A stretch of 64,000 nucleotides of DNA, taken from the NCBI GenBank assembly GCA_050247235.1, contig JBFWUN010000015.1:15525-79524 (forward strand), written 5' to 3'. Source of the stretch: CAIKBL01 sp050247235. Lineage in GTDB: Bacteria > Pseudomonadota > Gammaproteobacteria > Ga0077536. A program made the position numbers and the translations under genes. The first letter of the stretch is position 1; every line of letters starts with the position of its first letter. Positions 51,530 to 58,362 of this stretch are shown here, piece after piece. Below the pieces are notes generated by a model. It was not told where the DNA came from. It saw nothing but the letters and a program-made list of their open reading frames with translations, and did no database searches.

Positions 51530-53011
51530 TTATTCAATGAGCTTGATGCGCTTGTGCACCGGCGCCGCGTCCGCCGGCGCCGCCGCGTTGAGCACCTTGA
51601 GCTGCGCCTCGGGCAACCGCTTGAGCCCGGACGCCTTCGCCAGCGATGCCCACGTGACCGGTCCCTCGAGGTCCGCGACGCGCAGGCGCCGCGGCCGGAT
51701 GCCGCTCCGCTCTTTGTCCGTCAGCGCACGGAAACTCCGGGCAACCTCGACGAACACGGGGTCGAGCGACGGCAGGTCCTGTTCGCGGGCGGTGAGTCCC
51801 GTAAGGATGAAGGCCTGCTGCGGACCGCGCCGTATGACGCTGATGCGTGCCACCCGCGCGACGCCCTGCACCGTGACGCGCGTGAACCCGCTGACCGCCG
51901 GGTGGCCCGCGATTGTCAGGCGCTTGCCCTGCACGAACTCGCGCACCCCGAGGCGTTGCAGCACGGCCTCGGGGGTTTCGTCCTGCGTGGCGCCAACCAG
52001 CGACACCTGCATCTGCGCGCGGCCCGCGGGCTCGGTTGCCACCAGCCGGTTGGGCTGGTTCTCAATCGACCAGCCGTCGGGAAACGCCAGCACGAAATCG
52101 AGCTCCGGATGCATGAAGCTGTGCCCGCGCACCACGCCCTCGGCAGGGTTGTTCCCGATGACGAGCCCGTCGATTTCATCGAGAAAACGATCGCGTCCGA
52201 CCTGCGGCGTCGCGGGCGCGCTGCCGAGCACGGTGCGCGCATGATCGATGGCTTCGCGGAGCCGGGTGTCGCTGTCGGGATGCGTGGAGAACAGGCCGTG
52301 ATACGCGCGCGGCTGTCGTCCTTCCAGCTGCGCCAGCTGCTGATCCAGCGCTTCCTGCGCCTTCAACGTGCGCAGCACGTCGATCACGGCGCCCGGGTCA
52401 TAGCCGGACCGCACCAGGTACTCCGCGCCGAGTCGATCGGCTTCCAGTTCGTGCTCGCGTCCGTAGCCGCGCACGAGTGCGGTACCGAGCAGGCTGACCG
52501 CCTGGCGCCCGACCTGTCCCAGCTGTGGCACGAAGATCGACAGCAGACCCGCACCGAGGCTCGTGACCTGCGCCGTGGATTGCTGCCGCACGGAGTGTCG
52601 CGCCGTCACGTGGCCCACTTCATGGCCGAGCACCGCGGCGAGCTCGGCCTCGGAATTCAGGTAGGCGAGCATCCCGCGCGTGATGTAGATGTACCCGCCG
52701 GGCAGTGCGAAGGCATTGGTCTCCGGGCTGTCGAGAACCGTGAAGCGGTAACTGAGCCCGGGCCGATGGCCGTGGGTGGCGACGCGCTGCCCCACCCCGT
52801 TGACATAGGTCTGCAACGCCGCGTCCTGGTAGACCGCGTACTGCTGCAGCACCTCGCGATTGACCTGTTCGCCGGTTGCGATCTCCTGCTGCTCGCTCAT
52901 CGTCACGAAGTCCGAGCGCCCGGTTGCCGGGTTCGTCGCGCATCCGGTCAACGCGAACAGGAGCAGTGCCGGTCCGGCAAACGATGCCGCCATGCCGAGC
53001 AGGCACTGCAT
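51530..53011 (-). CDS. M48 family metalloprotease lipoprotein (BepA-like)
   Basis: A 493-residue periplasmic zinc protease anchored as a lipoprotein: a signal peptide ends in the lipobox L-T-G-C (C24). The M48 motif HEVGH is at residues 130-134 and the third ligand is E190 (REHELEADRLG). The protease domain is followed by an M48-associated C-terminal region (about 290-493) unlike the TPR tail of E. coli BepA. Such proteins handle outer-membrane assembly quality control. The start at 53011 is the Met before the signal peptide; no strong ribosome site, and a GTG four codons upstream is possible. Upstream on the same strand is the enoyl-CoA hydratase gene. Confidence 0.9.
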   Translation of the reverse strand: MQCLLGMAASFAGPALLLFALTGCATNPATGRSDFVTMSEQQEIATGEQVNREVLQQYAVYQDAALQTYVNGVGQRVATHGHRPGLSYRFTVLDSPETNAFALPGGYIYITRGMLAYLNSEAELAAVLGHEVGHVTARHSVRQQSTAQVTSLGAGLLSIFVPQLGQVGRQAVSLLGTALVRGYGREHELEADRLGAEYLVRSGYDPGAVIDVLRTLKAQEALDQQLAQLEGRQPRAYHGLFSTHPDSDTRLREAIDHARTVLGSAPATPQVGRDRFLDEIDGLVIGNNPAEGVVRGHSFMHPELDFVLAFPDGWSIENQPNRLVATEPAGRAQMQVSLVGATQDETPEAVLQRLGVREFVQGKRLTIAGHPAVSGFTRVTVQGVARVARISVIRRGPQQAFILTGLTAREQDLPSLDPVFVEVARSFRALTDKERSGIRPRRLRVADLEGPVTWASLAKASGLKRLPEAQLKVLNAAAPADAAPVHKRIKLIE

Positions 53012-53064
53012 GCGCGGTGACACGGGGTCGGCGCGCCCGTGCGACCGGCGCGCGCGGAGGTGGG

Positions 53065-53883
53065 TCAGCGCGGGTGATGCAACGCGCGATCGCGTTCCAG
53101 CCACTTCACCCGCTCCTCGAACGGCTGCGCGACGTACTCTTCCATGATGGCAACGGCCTCGTCGGTCAGCATCGTGTGAATGAAGGCGTCGCCTTCGATT
53201 TCCAGGCCACCCTGCAGATGCACCTCGCTGCCTTCGTAGACGGCGCGCTTGGTCTCCGCGATGGCGACCGGCGAGAGCTTCAGCATCGAACGCGCGAGCT
53301 CGAGGGCGCGGGCCAGGGCATCCGTGGCAACCTCGTGCACGATGCCGAGCGCGAGCGCCTCTTCCGGCCGGCAGATCCGCCCGCGGAGGATGAAGTCGAT
53401 GGCACGCCCCGCGCCCAGCAGCCGCGACAGGCGCTGGGTTCCGCAGCCGCCGGGCAGGATTCCAAGGGTCACTTCCGGCAGGCCGTAGCGGAAGTCGCCG
53501 GCCTGCGCGATGCGGATGTCGCAGGACAGCGAAGTCTCGAAACCACCGCCCATCGTGCTGCCGCTCATCGCGGCGATCACCGGCTTCGGCAGATCCCGCA
53601 GGTTGGTCAGGGTCGCATTGTGATGATGCAGCCACGCGCGCCCCATGTTCATCATCAGCGCGCGGTTCTTCGCGCTCTGGACGAGTTCCTCCACGCTGTA
53701 ATGCGTGATGAAGCGATTGGGCACGCCGCCAGTCAGGATGACCACGCGGACCTCGGGCGCCCGCCAGGTTTCGATGAGTGCACGCAGTTCGTTCATGCCA
53801 TCCGCCGTCATGTAGTTCATCGGCGGGTTGACGTACTTCGCAATCACGATGCCATCGGTCGTGTCGGTCTGCCACAGGGCCAT
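53065..53883 (-). CDS. Enoyl-CoA hydratase/isomerase family protein
   Basis: A 272-residue crotonase-fold protein. The oxyanion-hole segments are RVVILTGGVPNRFITHYSVEEL (first block, about 46-67) and KPVIAAMSGSTMGGGFETSLSCD (second block), with ARAIDFILRGRICRPEEALALGIV later. The catalytic Glu positions: Glu in FETSLSCDIRIAQ is kept, and the second site is near GLPEVTLGILPGGCGTQRLSR. It could be a hydratase, isomerase or C-C hydrolase acting on a CoA ester. GAGG nine bases upstream supports the start at 53883. No other beta-oxidation genes are next to it. Confidence 0.92.
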   Translation of the reverse strand: MALWQTDTTDGIVIAKYVNPPMNYMTADGMNELRALIETWRAPEVRVVILTGGVPNRFITHYSVEELVQSAKNRALMMNMGRAWLHHHNATLTNLRDLPKPVIAAMSGSTMGGGFETSLSCDIRIAQAGDFRYGLPEVTLGILPGGCGTQRLSRLLGAGRAIDFILRGRICRPEEALALGIVHEVATDALARALELARSMLKLSPVAIAETKRAVYEGSEVHLQGGLEIEGDAFIHTMLTDEAVAIMEEYVAQPFEERVKWLERDRALHHPR

Positions 53884-53957
53884 GGGTGGTTCCTCGTTGA
53901 AGTCAGTCGATGCGGGAAGATGCGCGATCGAACGATCGCACAATTCGCCGGGCGCGC

Positions 53958-54803
53958 CTACTGCGGATCCGATGTGTCCCGGATCTCGATCAGGCAGGCG
54001 GGCTCAAACGCTGCCTGTTCCCCCTGCGCCGCGTAGCCAAGCGGGTTCGCGCGCACGCGGCAGCGCCCGATGAAGTAATCACTCGGACAATGCAGGTGGC
54101 CGTGCAGCCAGAGATCCGCCTGCGCCGCCAACGCATCCAGCGCGTTGCAGAAACCTGCCGTGCCGGGCGTCAATCCAAAGCGGGGATCGTGGCTCTTCAG
54201 GCTCGGCGCGAAATGCGTGACAACGACGGTTGGCCCGGCGTACGGCGCCGCCAGCGCATCGGCGAGCCAGTCCTGGCAGATCAGCGCTTCCTCGCGCATC
54301 GCGGCGGCGTCGAACAGCTGTCCGTCGCGCAAGGTCGCCGCCTTCTCCAGGTAGTAGTTCGCGGCGCGAAAGCACTTCTCGCGCATCCGCAGGTTATGCG
54401 TCATCGAACCCGGCACGTGCGCGGGCCGGTCGCCAAAGCAGTCAAAATCGCTCCACAACGTCGTGCCGAGGAAGCGCATGCCGTCCAGTATCACCTGCTC
54501 GCGTTCGAGCCACTGCATGCCGAGCGCTTCCGCCATGTCGCGCAGGCGCGCGCGGCAGTCGTCGAAATCCTGGCCGTCGTACTCGTGGTTGCCAGGCAGG
54601 TAGAGGACCGGTACGGGCCAGTGGCGCAGTGCCGGCGCGAAGCGCGTGAGCGCCCAGTCGGGACTGCCGTGCCGCGCCATCGGCGTATCCGGCTGCGCGC
54701 CGATGTCGCCGGCCAGTACGAGTACGTCGGCGCCGTGTGCGTACGTCGGGCGGAAAGAGGGATCGACCTCCAGGTGGAGATCACTCAGGAGCTGAATCTT
54801 CAT
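53958..54803 (-). CDS. Calcineurin-like metallophosphoesterase
   Basis: A 281-residue metallophosphoesterase. The metal-ligand blocks are in order: MKIQLLSDLHLEVD (D8, H10), LVLAGDIGA (D32), LYLPGNHEYDG (N-H-E), VVTHFAPS (His) and LWLHGHLHCPSDY (G-H-x-H). It hydrolyses an unknown phosphoester, perhaps a nucleotide or cyclic nucleotide. It lies directly behind the terminator of the upstream small gene (54809-54838), so it needs its own promoter inside or very near that hairpin, or relies on read-through. No ribosome site is obvious before the ATG; the U-rich terminator tail occupies the place. It is the last gene on this strand before the hydratase. Confidence 0.9.
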   Translation of the reverse strand: MKIQLLSDLHLEVDPSFRPTYAHGADVLVLAGDIGAQPDTPMARHGSPDWALTRFAPALRHWPVPVLYLPGNHEYDGQDFDDCRARLRDMAEALGMQWLEREQVILDGMRFLGTTLWSDFDCFGDRPAHVPGSMTHNLRMREKCFRAANYYLEKAATLRDGQLFDAAAMREEALICQDWLADALAAPYAGPTVVVTHFAPSLKSHDPRFGLTPGTAGFCNALDALAAQADLWLHGHLHCPSDYFIGRCRVRANPLGYAAQGEQAAFEPACLIEIRDTSDPQ

Positions 54804-54808
54804 GTCAG

Positions 54809-54838
54809 AAAAAAGAAGGGCCGCCTCCCGGCGGCCCT
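54809..54838 (-). terminator. Rho-independent terminator of the 25-codon gene
   Basis: A perfect 9-bp stem (AGGGCCGCC, 54817-54825, and GGCGGCCCT, 54830-54838; loop TCCC) has six A on its left (54809-54814), giving a U tract on the minus-strand transcript. It ends 52 bases past the stop of the 25-codon gene and only six bases before the metallophosphoesterase start codon. Confidence 0.88.
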
Positions 54839-54889
54839 CCGTGAGATTGATGTCGCATCAACCTCGGGACGCATCCGTGATCCGTCCGT

Positions 54890-54967
54890 TCACCGGCCGC
54901 CGCACACCTGCGTGTGAAACGGGCTGCAATCCATTGGCTGGCGCGACACGTTGATCTCACTAGACAT
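54890..54967 (-). CDS. 25-residue peptide gene with an exceptional ribosome site
   Basis: A 26-codon frame (ATG at 54967, TGA at 54890-54892) encodes MSSEINVSRQPMDCSPFHTQ then VCGGR. The product is polar, with C14 and C22 seven residues apart and a Gly-Gly-Arg end; no membrane segment. I recognise no family. The ATG is preceded by AGGAGGTGATCCA, complementary over 13 bases to the 3' end of 16S rRNA, which is rare and suggests heavy translation. It lies 73 bp after the ImuB-like gene and before a strong terminator. Possible roles: small regulatory or stress peptide, leader peptide, or peptide precursor. The assignment as a real gene rests on the ribosome site and terminator. Confidence 0.6.
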   Translation of the reverse strand: MSSEINVSRQPMDCSPFHTQVCGGR

Positions 54968-54980
54968 TGGATCACCTCCT
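54968..54980 (-). promoter_or_regulatory. Extended 13-nt Shine-Dalgarno sequence
   Basis: On the minus strand the bases before the ATG read AGGAGGTGATCCA, a full complement of the 16S rRNA tail (UGGAUCACCUCCU). Ordinary genes here show 4-7 matching bases. The match decides the start of the 25-codon gene. Confidence 0.8.
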
Positions 54981-55040
54981 CTCACGTTGGGGTCGAGCCC
55001 GCAGTATCGTACGGATGGAGGCCCGACGGAAGTCCGTTGC

Positions 55041-55892
55041 TCAGCGCCCCGCCTTCAACGTCACCGCGCGCCACGGGGCGGCCGGCGGCAGGCGGTGCAG
55101 TCGTTCGCGGATCCAGGCGCCGAGCCGTGGGGACGCGACCGGCGTGCCACCCAGCGCGAAGGCATGATGGTCGCACGTGCCGTCCACGTGCTCGAAGGTC
55201 CATTGCACGTGGGTCACGGGGAAGCGCTCCGCGGCGTGCATCAGCTGCAACCCTTCCAGCAACCGTTCAACTACCGAGTGAAGGTCGTGCGCGCGTGTCA
55301 GCGCCCAGGGCAGGGTGAGCGTCGCCGCGAACACGCAATCCGCACCCGCGCGCCCGGTAACCATGGGCACCCGGTCCGGCATCGCACCAGTGGCACGCGC
55401 CGGCGCGATCGTGTGCCGTACACCGAATACGCGCAGCGCGTGCCGCACCTCGGCCAGCCGGCCGTCGCGCGCGTTCGACAGAACGACCAGGTCCGCGTGG
55501 TCCGCGGTACTGCACGCGGTGGTGCCTGCGTCGAATCCCCGTGCGCGCAACCAGCGCAGGATATGCGCCGTCAGTTCCGCTTCGCCGCGACGATCACGCT
55601 CCAGCGTCCGCAGTCCCGGGGCAAACGCGCGTGCGCGCGCCGCCGGGACACCCGGTCGGGCGCCGAGACCGATGGCAGCGGTGTTCGCCTGCACGATTGC
55701 ACCCGCCCCGTCCACGAGCACGCAGGGTGGAGCATGGTCGACTCCCCGCAACCGCACATCGAGTGCGAAGTTGGGGAACACGACGTGAAACGCATCGCAC
55801 GCGGAAGCGGGTTCCTCGCGGGAAACCCGCCTCCGCTGCGATAGGGGCGACAGCCGCGCCTGCGGGGCGTGGAAGGGTGCGAACACGGGCAT
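55041..55892 (-). CDS. imuB: Shortened ImuB-like (Y-family polymerase-related) protein
   Basis: A 283-residue protein downstream of lexA. Residues 35-120 match the ImuB N-terminal half (FPNFALDVRLRG, VLVDGAGAIVQAN, GLGARPGVPAARARAFAPGL, then the RDRRGEAELTAHILRWL helix). Residues 133-175 match the palm-like continuation (LVVLSNARDGRLAEVRHALR, APARATG). Residues 186-283 match the little-finger domain (FAATLTLPWALT, VVERLLEGLQLM, TFEHVDGT, LGAWIRERLHRL). The helix-hairpin-helix thumb region expected between them, about 100 residues, is missing; full ImuB has 450-500 residues. Catalytic acidic residues are absent, as in ImuB generally. GAGG upstream sets the start; the gap to lexA is 31 bp. No imuA or dnaE2 in the window. 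Confidence 0.7.
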   Translation of the reverse strand: MPVFAPFHAPQARLSPLSQRRRVSREEPASACDAFHVVFPNFALDVRLRGVDHAPPCVLVDGAGAIVQANTAAIGLGARPGVPAARARAFAPGLRTLERDRRGEAELTAHILRWLRARGFDAGTTACSTADHADLVVLSNARDGRLAEVRHALRVFGVRHTIAPARATGAMPDRVPMVTGRAGADCVFAATLTLPWALTRAHDLHSVVERLLEGLQLMHAAERFPVTHVQWTFEHVDGTCDHHAFALGGTPVASPRLGAWIRERLHRLPPAAPWRAVTLKAGR

Positions 55893-55923
55893 GATGATTG
55901 TCCTCGTTCTGATTGCTGATGGT

Positions 55924-56538
55924 TCAAAGTCCACGGTGACGCAGGATGCCGACACCGAGCCCCTCGATGGCGAAGTCCTGTAACCGCAGATCCACCTCGA
56001 TTGGTGCGAAATCCGGGTTCTCGGCCACGAGCGTGACGGTCGTGCCGCGGCGCCGGTAACGCTTCACGGTGACCTCGTCCGCGATCCGCGCGACGATGAT
56101 CTGGCCGTCTCGCGCTTCCGGCGTGGCGTGCACCGCGAGCAGGTCACCGTCCAGGATGCCGGCATCCCGCATGCTCGCGCCGTGGACGCGCAGCAGGTAA
56201 TCCGGCTGCGGATGGAACAGTGCCGGGTCCACGCGGTGCCAGTCCTCGATGTGCGGAGCGGCAAGCACCGGCGCACCGGCGGCCACGCGACCAACCACTG
56301 GCAATCCGGCCGGGGTGTCATCGTCCACCAGGACCTGGATGCCGCGCGACGCCCCGGGCAGCAGCCGGATGGCGCCCTTGCGCGCCAGCGCCCGCAGGTG
56401 AATTTCCGCCGCGTTGGCAGACTTCACGCCCAGTCGCCGGGCGAGTTCAGCGCGCGTCGGCGGGCTGCCGGTCCGGTCCAGTGCCTCGCGAATGGCAGCG
56501 AGCACTTCCCGTTGACGTGCCGTGAGTGATGGGTCCAT
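55924..56538 (-). CDS. lexA: LexA-family SOS repressor
   Basis: A 204-residue self-cleaving repressor. The N-terminal winged helix (about 1-65) starts PSLTARQREVLAAIREAL and has the recognition helix in TRAELARRLGVKSANAAEIHLRAL. The cleavage bond is A87-G88 (GRVAAGAP). The catalytic dyad is S122 (VHGASMRDAG) and K159 (EVTVKRYRR), so RecA-stimulated self-cleavage is expected. The start at 56538 gives the family N-terminus. A perfect LexA-type box lies 7 bp upstream, so it is autoregulated. It is the first gene of an operon with the ImuB-like gene and resembles the lexA2 of imuA-imuB-dnaE2 cassettes. Confidence 0.95.
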   Translation of the reverse strand: MDPSLTARQREVLAAIREALDRTGSPPTRAELARRLGVKSANAAEIHLRALARKGAIRLLPGASRGIQVLVDDDTPAGLPVVGRVAAGAPVLAAPHIEDWHRVDPALFHPQPDYLLRVHGASMRDAGILDGDLLAVHATPEARDGQIIVARIADEVTVKRYRRRGTTVTLVAENPDFAPIEVDLRLQDFAIEGLGVGILRHRGL

Positions 56539-56544
56539 CGGGAT

Positions 56545-56564
56545 ACCTGTATATCCGTACAGGT
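56545..56564. promoter_or_regulatory. LexA operator (SOS box) upstream of lexA
   Basis: ACCTGTATATCCGTACAGGT has perfect 7-bp arms (ACCTGTA / TACAGGT, spacer TATCCG) and contains CTGT-N8-ACAG, the E. coli-type SOS core. It ends 7 bp upstream of the lexA ATG. A possible promoter lies just upstream on the minus strand (TTGCGC, 56592-56597, and TAAATT, 56568-56573, 18 bp apart), so the box would cover the start of transcription. Confidence 0.88.
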
Positions 56565-56688
56565 GTGAATTTACACAGCTCCCGCGCGATGGCGCAAGCC
56601 CGGTGTTGCCGTCACGCGTTGCGACGGGGCGTTCGCGCATAATCCGGCGCGAAGACCGACGTCGGCTTCCATACGTGAGGGGAACAGG

Positions 56689-57069
56689 ATGGCGAGTGAA
56701 CGGGTGGGGCTGGACCGGCTATGGCGGGCGACGGGTTACTCGATCGCGGGGTTCAAGGCAGCCTGGCGCCACGAAGCCGCGTTCCGCCAGGAATGCGCGC
56801 TCGGCATCGTGCTGGCACCGGTGGCAGCGTGGCTCGGCCGCTCGCCGCTGGAGTACCTCGTCCTGGTCGCACCGCTGCTCATCGTGCTCTGCGTGGAATT
56901 GCTGAACTCAGCAGTGGAGGCCCTGACGGACCGGGTAGGAACCGAGCAGAACGAACTCGCCGGCCGCGCGAAGGACATGGGCTCCGCAGCGGTGTTCGTG
57001 TCGCTCGTGCTGCTCGCGCTGTGCTGGGGCACGGTGCTCTGGCACCGTGCACTGGGCACCGTAATGTAA
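56689..57069 (+). CDS. dgkA: Diacylglycerol kinase (prokaryotic DgkA)
   Basis: A 126-residue integral membrane kinase that phosphorylates diacylglycerol to phosphatidic acid, recycling lipid from membrane-derived oligosaccharide synthesis. The N-terminal amphipathic helix leads to RATGYSIAGFKAAWRHEAAFRQE with the conserved E in the A-F-R-Q-E motif. The signature LCVELLNSAVEALTDRVG, holding the catalytic Glu, follows three hydrophobic helices. Length and layout match E. coli DgkA. It is divergent from lexA; in enterobacteria dgkA and lexA are also divergent neighbours, so the linkage here is a conserved one. It converges on the kinase gene with a 9-bp gap. Confidence 0.93.
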   Translation: MASERVGLDRLWRATGYSIAGFKAAWRHEAAFRQECALGIVLAPVAAWLGRSPLEYLVLVAPLLIVLCVELLNSAVEALTDRVGTEQNELAGRAKDMGSAAVFVSLVLLALCWGTVLWHRALGTVM

Positions 57070-57078
57070 ACCGCGACG

Positions 57079-58362
57079 TCAGCTGCGCAGCGCGCGCGCA
57101 AGTTCCTTGGTGGTCACGCGCAGGCGTTCGATCAGCATCGTCTGGAACGCCTTGGTCATGCGGAGCTGGCACGGCAGCGACGCCCAGTCCTTGAAGTCCC
57201 GATCGATCTTCAGCACCGTCGTCTCGCGGTTGGTGGCGATCGATGCACTGCGCCCGCCGTCGGCGAGATACTCCATCTCGCCAAAGCATTCCCCGCGCTC
57301 GAGCTCGCGGATGCGCACGCCGTTGATGACGATGGATACCGCGCCGTCGACGATCACGTAGAACGCGCGATCGCGTTCGCCCTCGGAGAAGATGACCGCG
57401 CCGGGTTCGAACCGCTGCCACACGCAGACCTTGTTCACTTCCTTGAGTTCGTTCTTGCCGAACCCGGCGAAGAATCCCAGTTCACCCATCCGCTGGATCT
57501 TCTGCTCATCGCTGAGCACGAGCGGCACGTTGCGCGCATCGTTCAACAGCAGGTCCAGGTCCGCGACGATCTCGCCGCCGGTCTTGTAACGCTTGACGAG
57601 ATCCTTCTCCAGCATCTTGCGCAGGATCCGCCACAGCTGGTCGGGGATGTCCGGGCGGACGTTCGACCGCGGCGGCGGGTCCTCGTTGACCACCTTGTGA
57701 ATCAGGCTGGTCAGTCCCTTGGCGGCGAACGGCGGCGCGCCGGCAAGCATCTCGTAGAACACCGAGCCCAGCGAGAAGAGATCGGACTGTGGCGTGATCT
57801 CCTGGTCCCGGGCCTGCTCCGGCGACATGTACAGCGGCGAGCCGAACCAGCCGACAATCTGTGTCTGGTCCACGCCCATGCGCCGGGCGATGCCAAAGTC
57901 CCCGATCTTCGCCACCCCGTCCTTGGTCAGCATGATGTTGGCCGGCTTGATGTCCCGGTGCAGCACCCCTTGCTTGTGCGCGTAGTCGAGTGCGTCGGCC
58001 GCCTGCCGGATGATCCGCATCACCGTCGGGACGGACAGCAGGGTATCCGACTTGCAGTAGTTGCGGAGCGTGTCACCGCCATGGATGTACTCCATGACCA
58101 TGTACGGCTGATCGTTCTCCTCCCCCGCCTCGTAGACTTTCAGCACGTTCGGATGATCGAGCCGGCCGGCGGAGCGCGCCTCGTTGATGAACATGCGCCG
58201 CGCCACCCCCTGGGTGCTTTCGACGTCCGCGTTGCTCGCCACCTTGATGGCCACGGGTCGATCGACGTACGGGTCATGCCCGCGATACACCACGCCCATC
58301 GCACCGCGACCGAGCACATCGATCACGTCGTACTTGCCGATCTTCTTCGGATTCTCAGCCAT
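57079..58362 (-). CDS. Serine/threonine protein kinase with cyclic-nucleotide-binding domain
   Basis: A 427-residue cytoplasmic protein. A Hanks-type kinase domain (about 11-270) has the glycine loop VLGRGAMG, catalytic K40 (VAIK), HRDIKPAN with D137 and DFG with D155, all intact. Residues about 290-420 form a cNMP-binding (Crp-like) domain with GAVIFSEGERDRAFYVI and GECFGEMEYLADGGRSAS, where the R-S-A of the phosphate-binding cassette is kept. No transmembrane segment follows, unlike PknB-type kinases. Its ATG overlaps the stop of the upstream PilZ-DUF1631 gene by 8 bp, so they are co-translated. A cyclic-nucleotide-gated kinase is the natural reading. Confidence 0.92.
   Translation of the reverse strand: MAENPKKIGKYDVIDVLGRGAMGVVYRGHDPYVDRPVAIKVASNADVESTQGVARRMFINEARSAGRLDHPNVLKVYEAGEENDQPYMVMEYIHGGDTLRNYCKSDTLLSVPTVMRIIRQAADALDYAHKQGVLHRDIKPANIMLTKDGVAKIGDFGIARRMGVDQTQIVGWFGSPLYMSPEQARDQEITPQSDLFSLGSVFYEMLAGAPPFAAKGLTSLIHKVVNEDPPPRSNVRPDIPDQLWRILRKMLEKDLVKRYKTGGEIVADLDLLLNDARNVPLVLSDEQKIQRMGELGFFAGFGKNELKEVNKVCVWQRFEPGAVIFSEGERDRAFYVIVDGAVSIVINGVRIRELERGECFGEMEYLADGGRSASIATNRETTVLKIDRDFKDWASLPCQLRMTKAFQTMLIERLRVTTKELARALRS

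Noticed and set aside
53012..53875. N-terminal extension of the M48 protease gene
   Set aside because: It would bury the signal peptide and lipobox and overlap the enoyl-CoA hydratase gene.
52876..54036. A 386-codon open frame on the plus strand
   Set aside because: Antisense to the enoyl-CoA hydratase gene and the start of the M48 gene, with no protein character.
54847..54861. Short hairpin TTGATG-TCG-CATCAA
   Set aside because: Only six base pairs with a 3-base loop inside the 3' untranslated part of the 25-codon gene; may be chance and adds nothing beside the adjacent terminator.
54967..54980. Plus-strand match to the 3' end of 16S rRNA (TTGGATCACCTCCT)
   Set aside because: No other rRNA sequence surrounds it. 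It is the complement of an extended Shine-Dalgarno for the minus-strand 25-codon gene, not an rRNA fragment.
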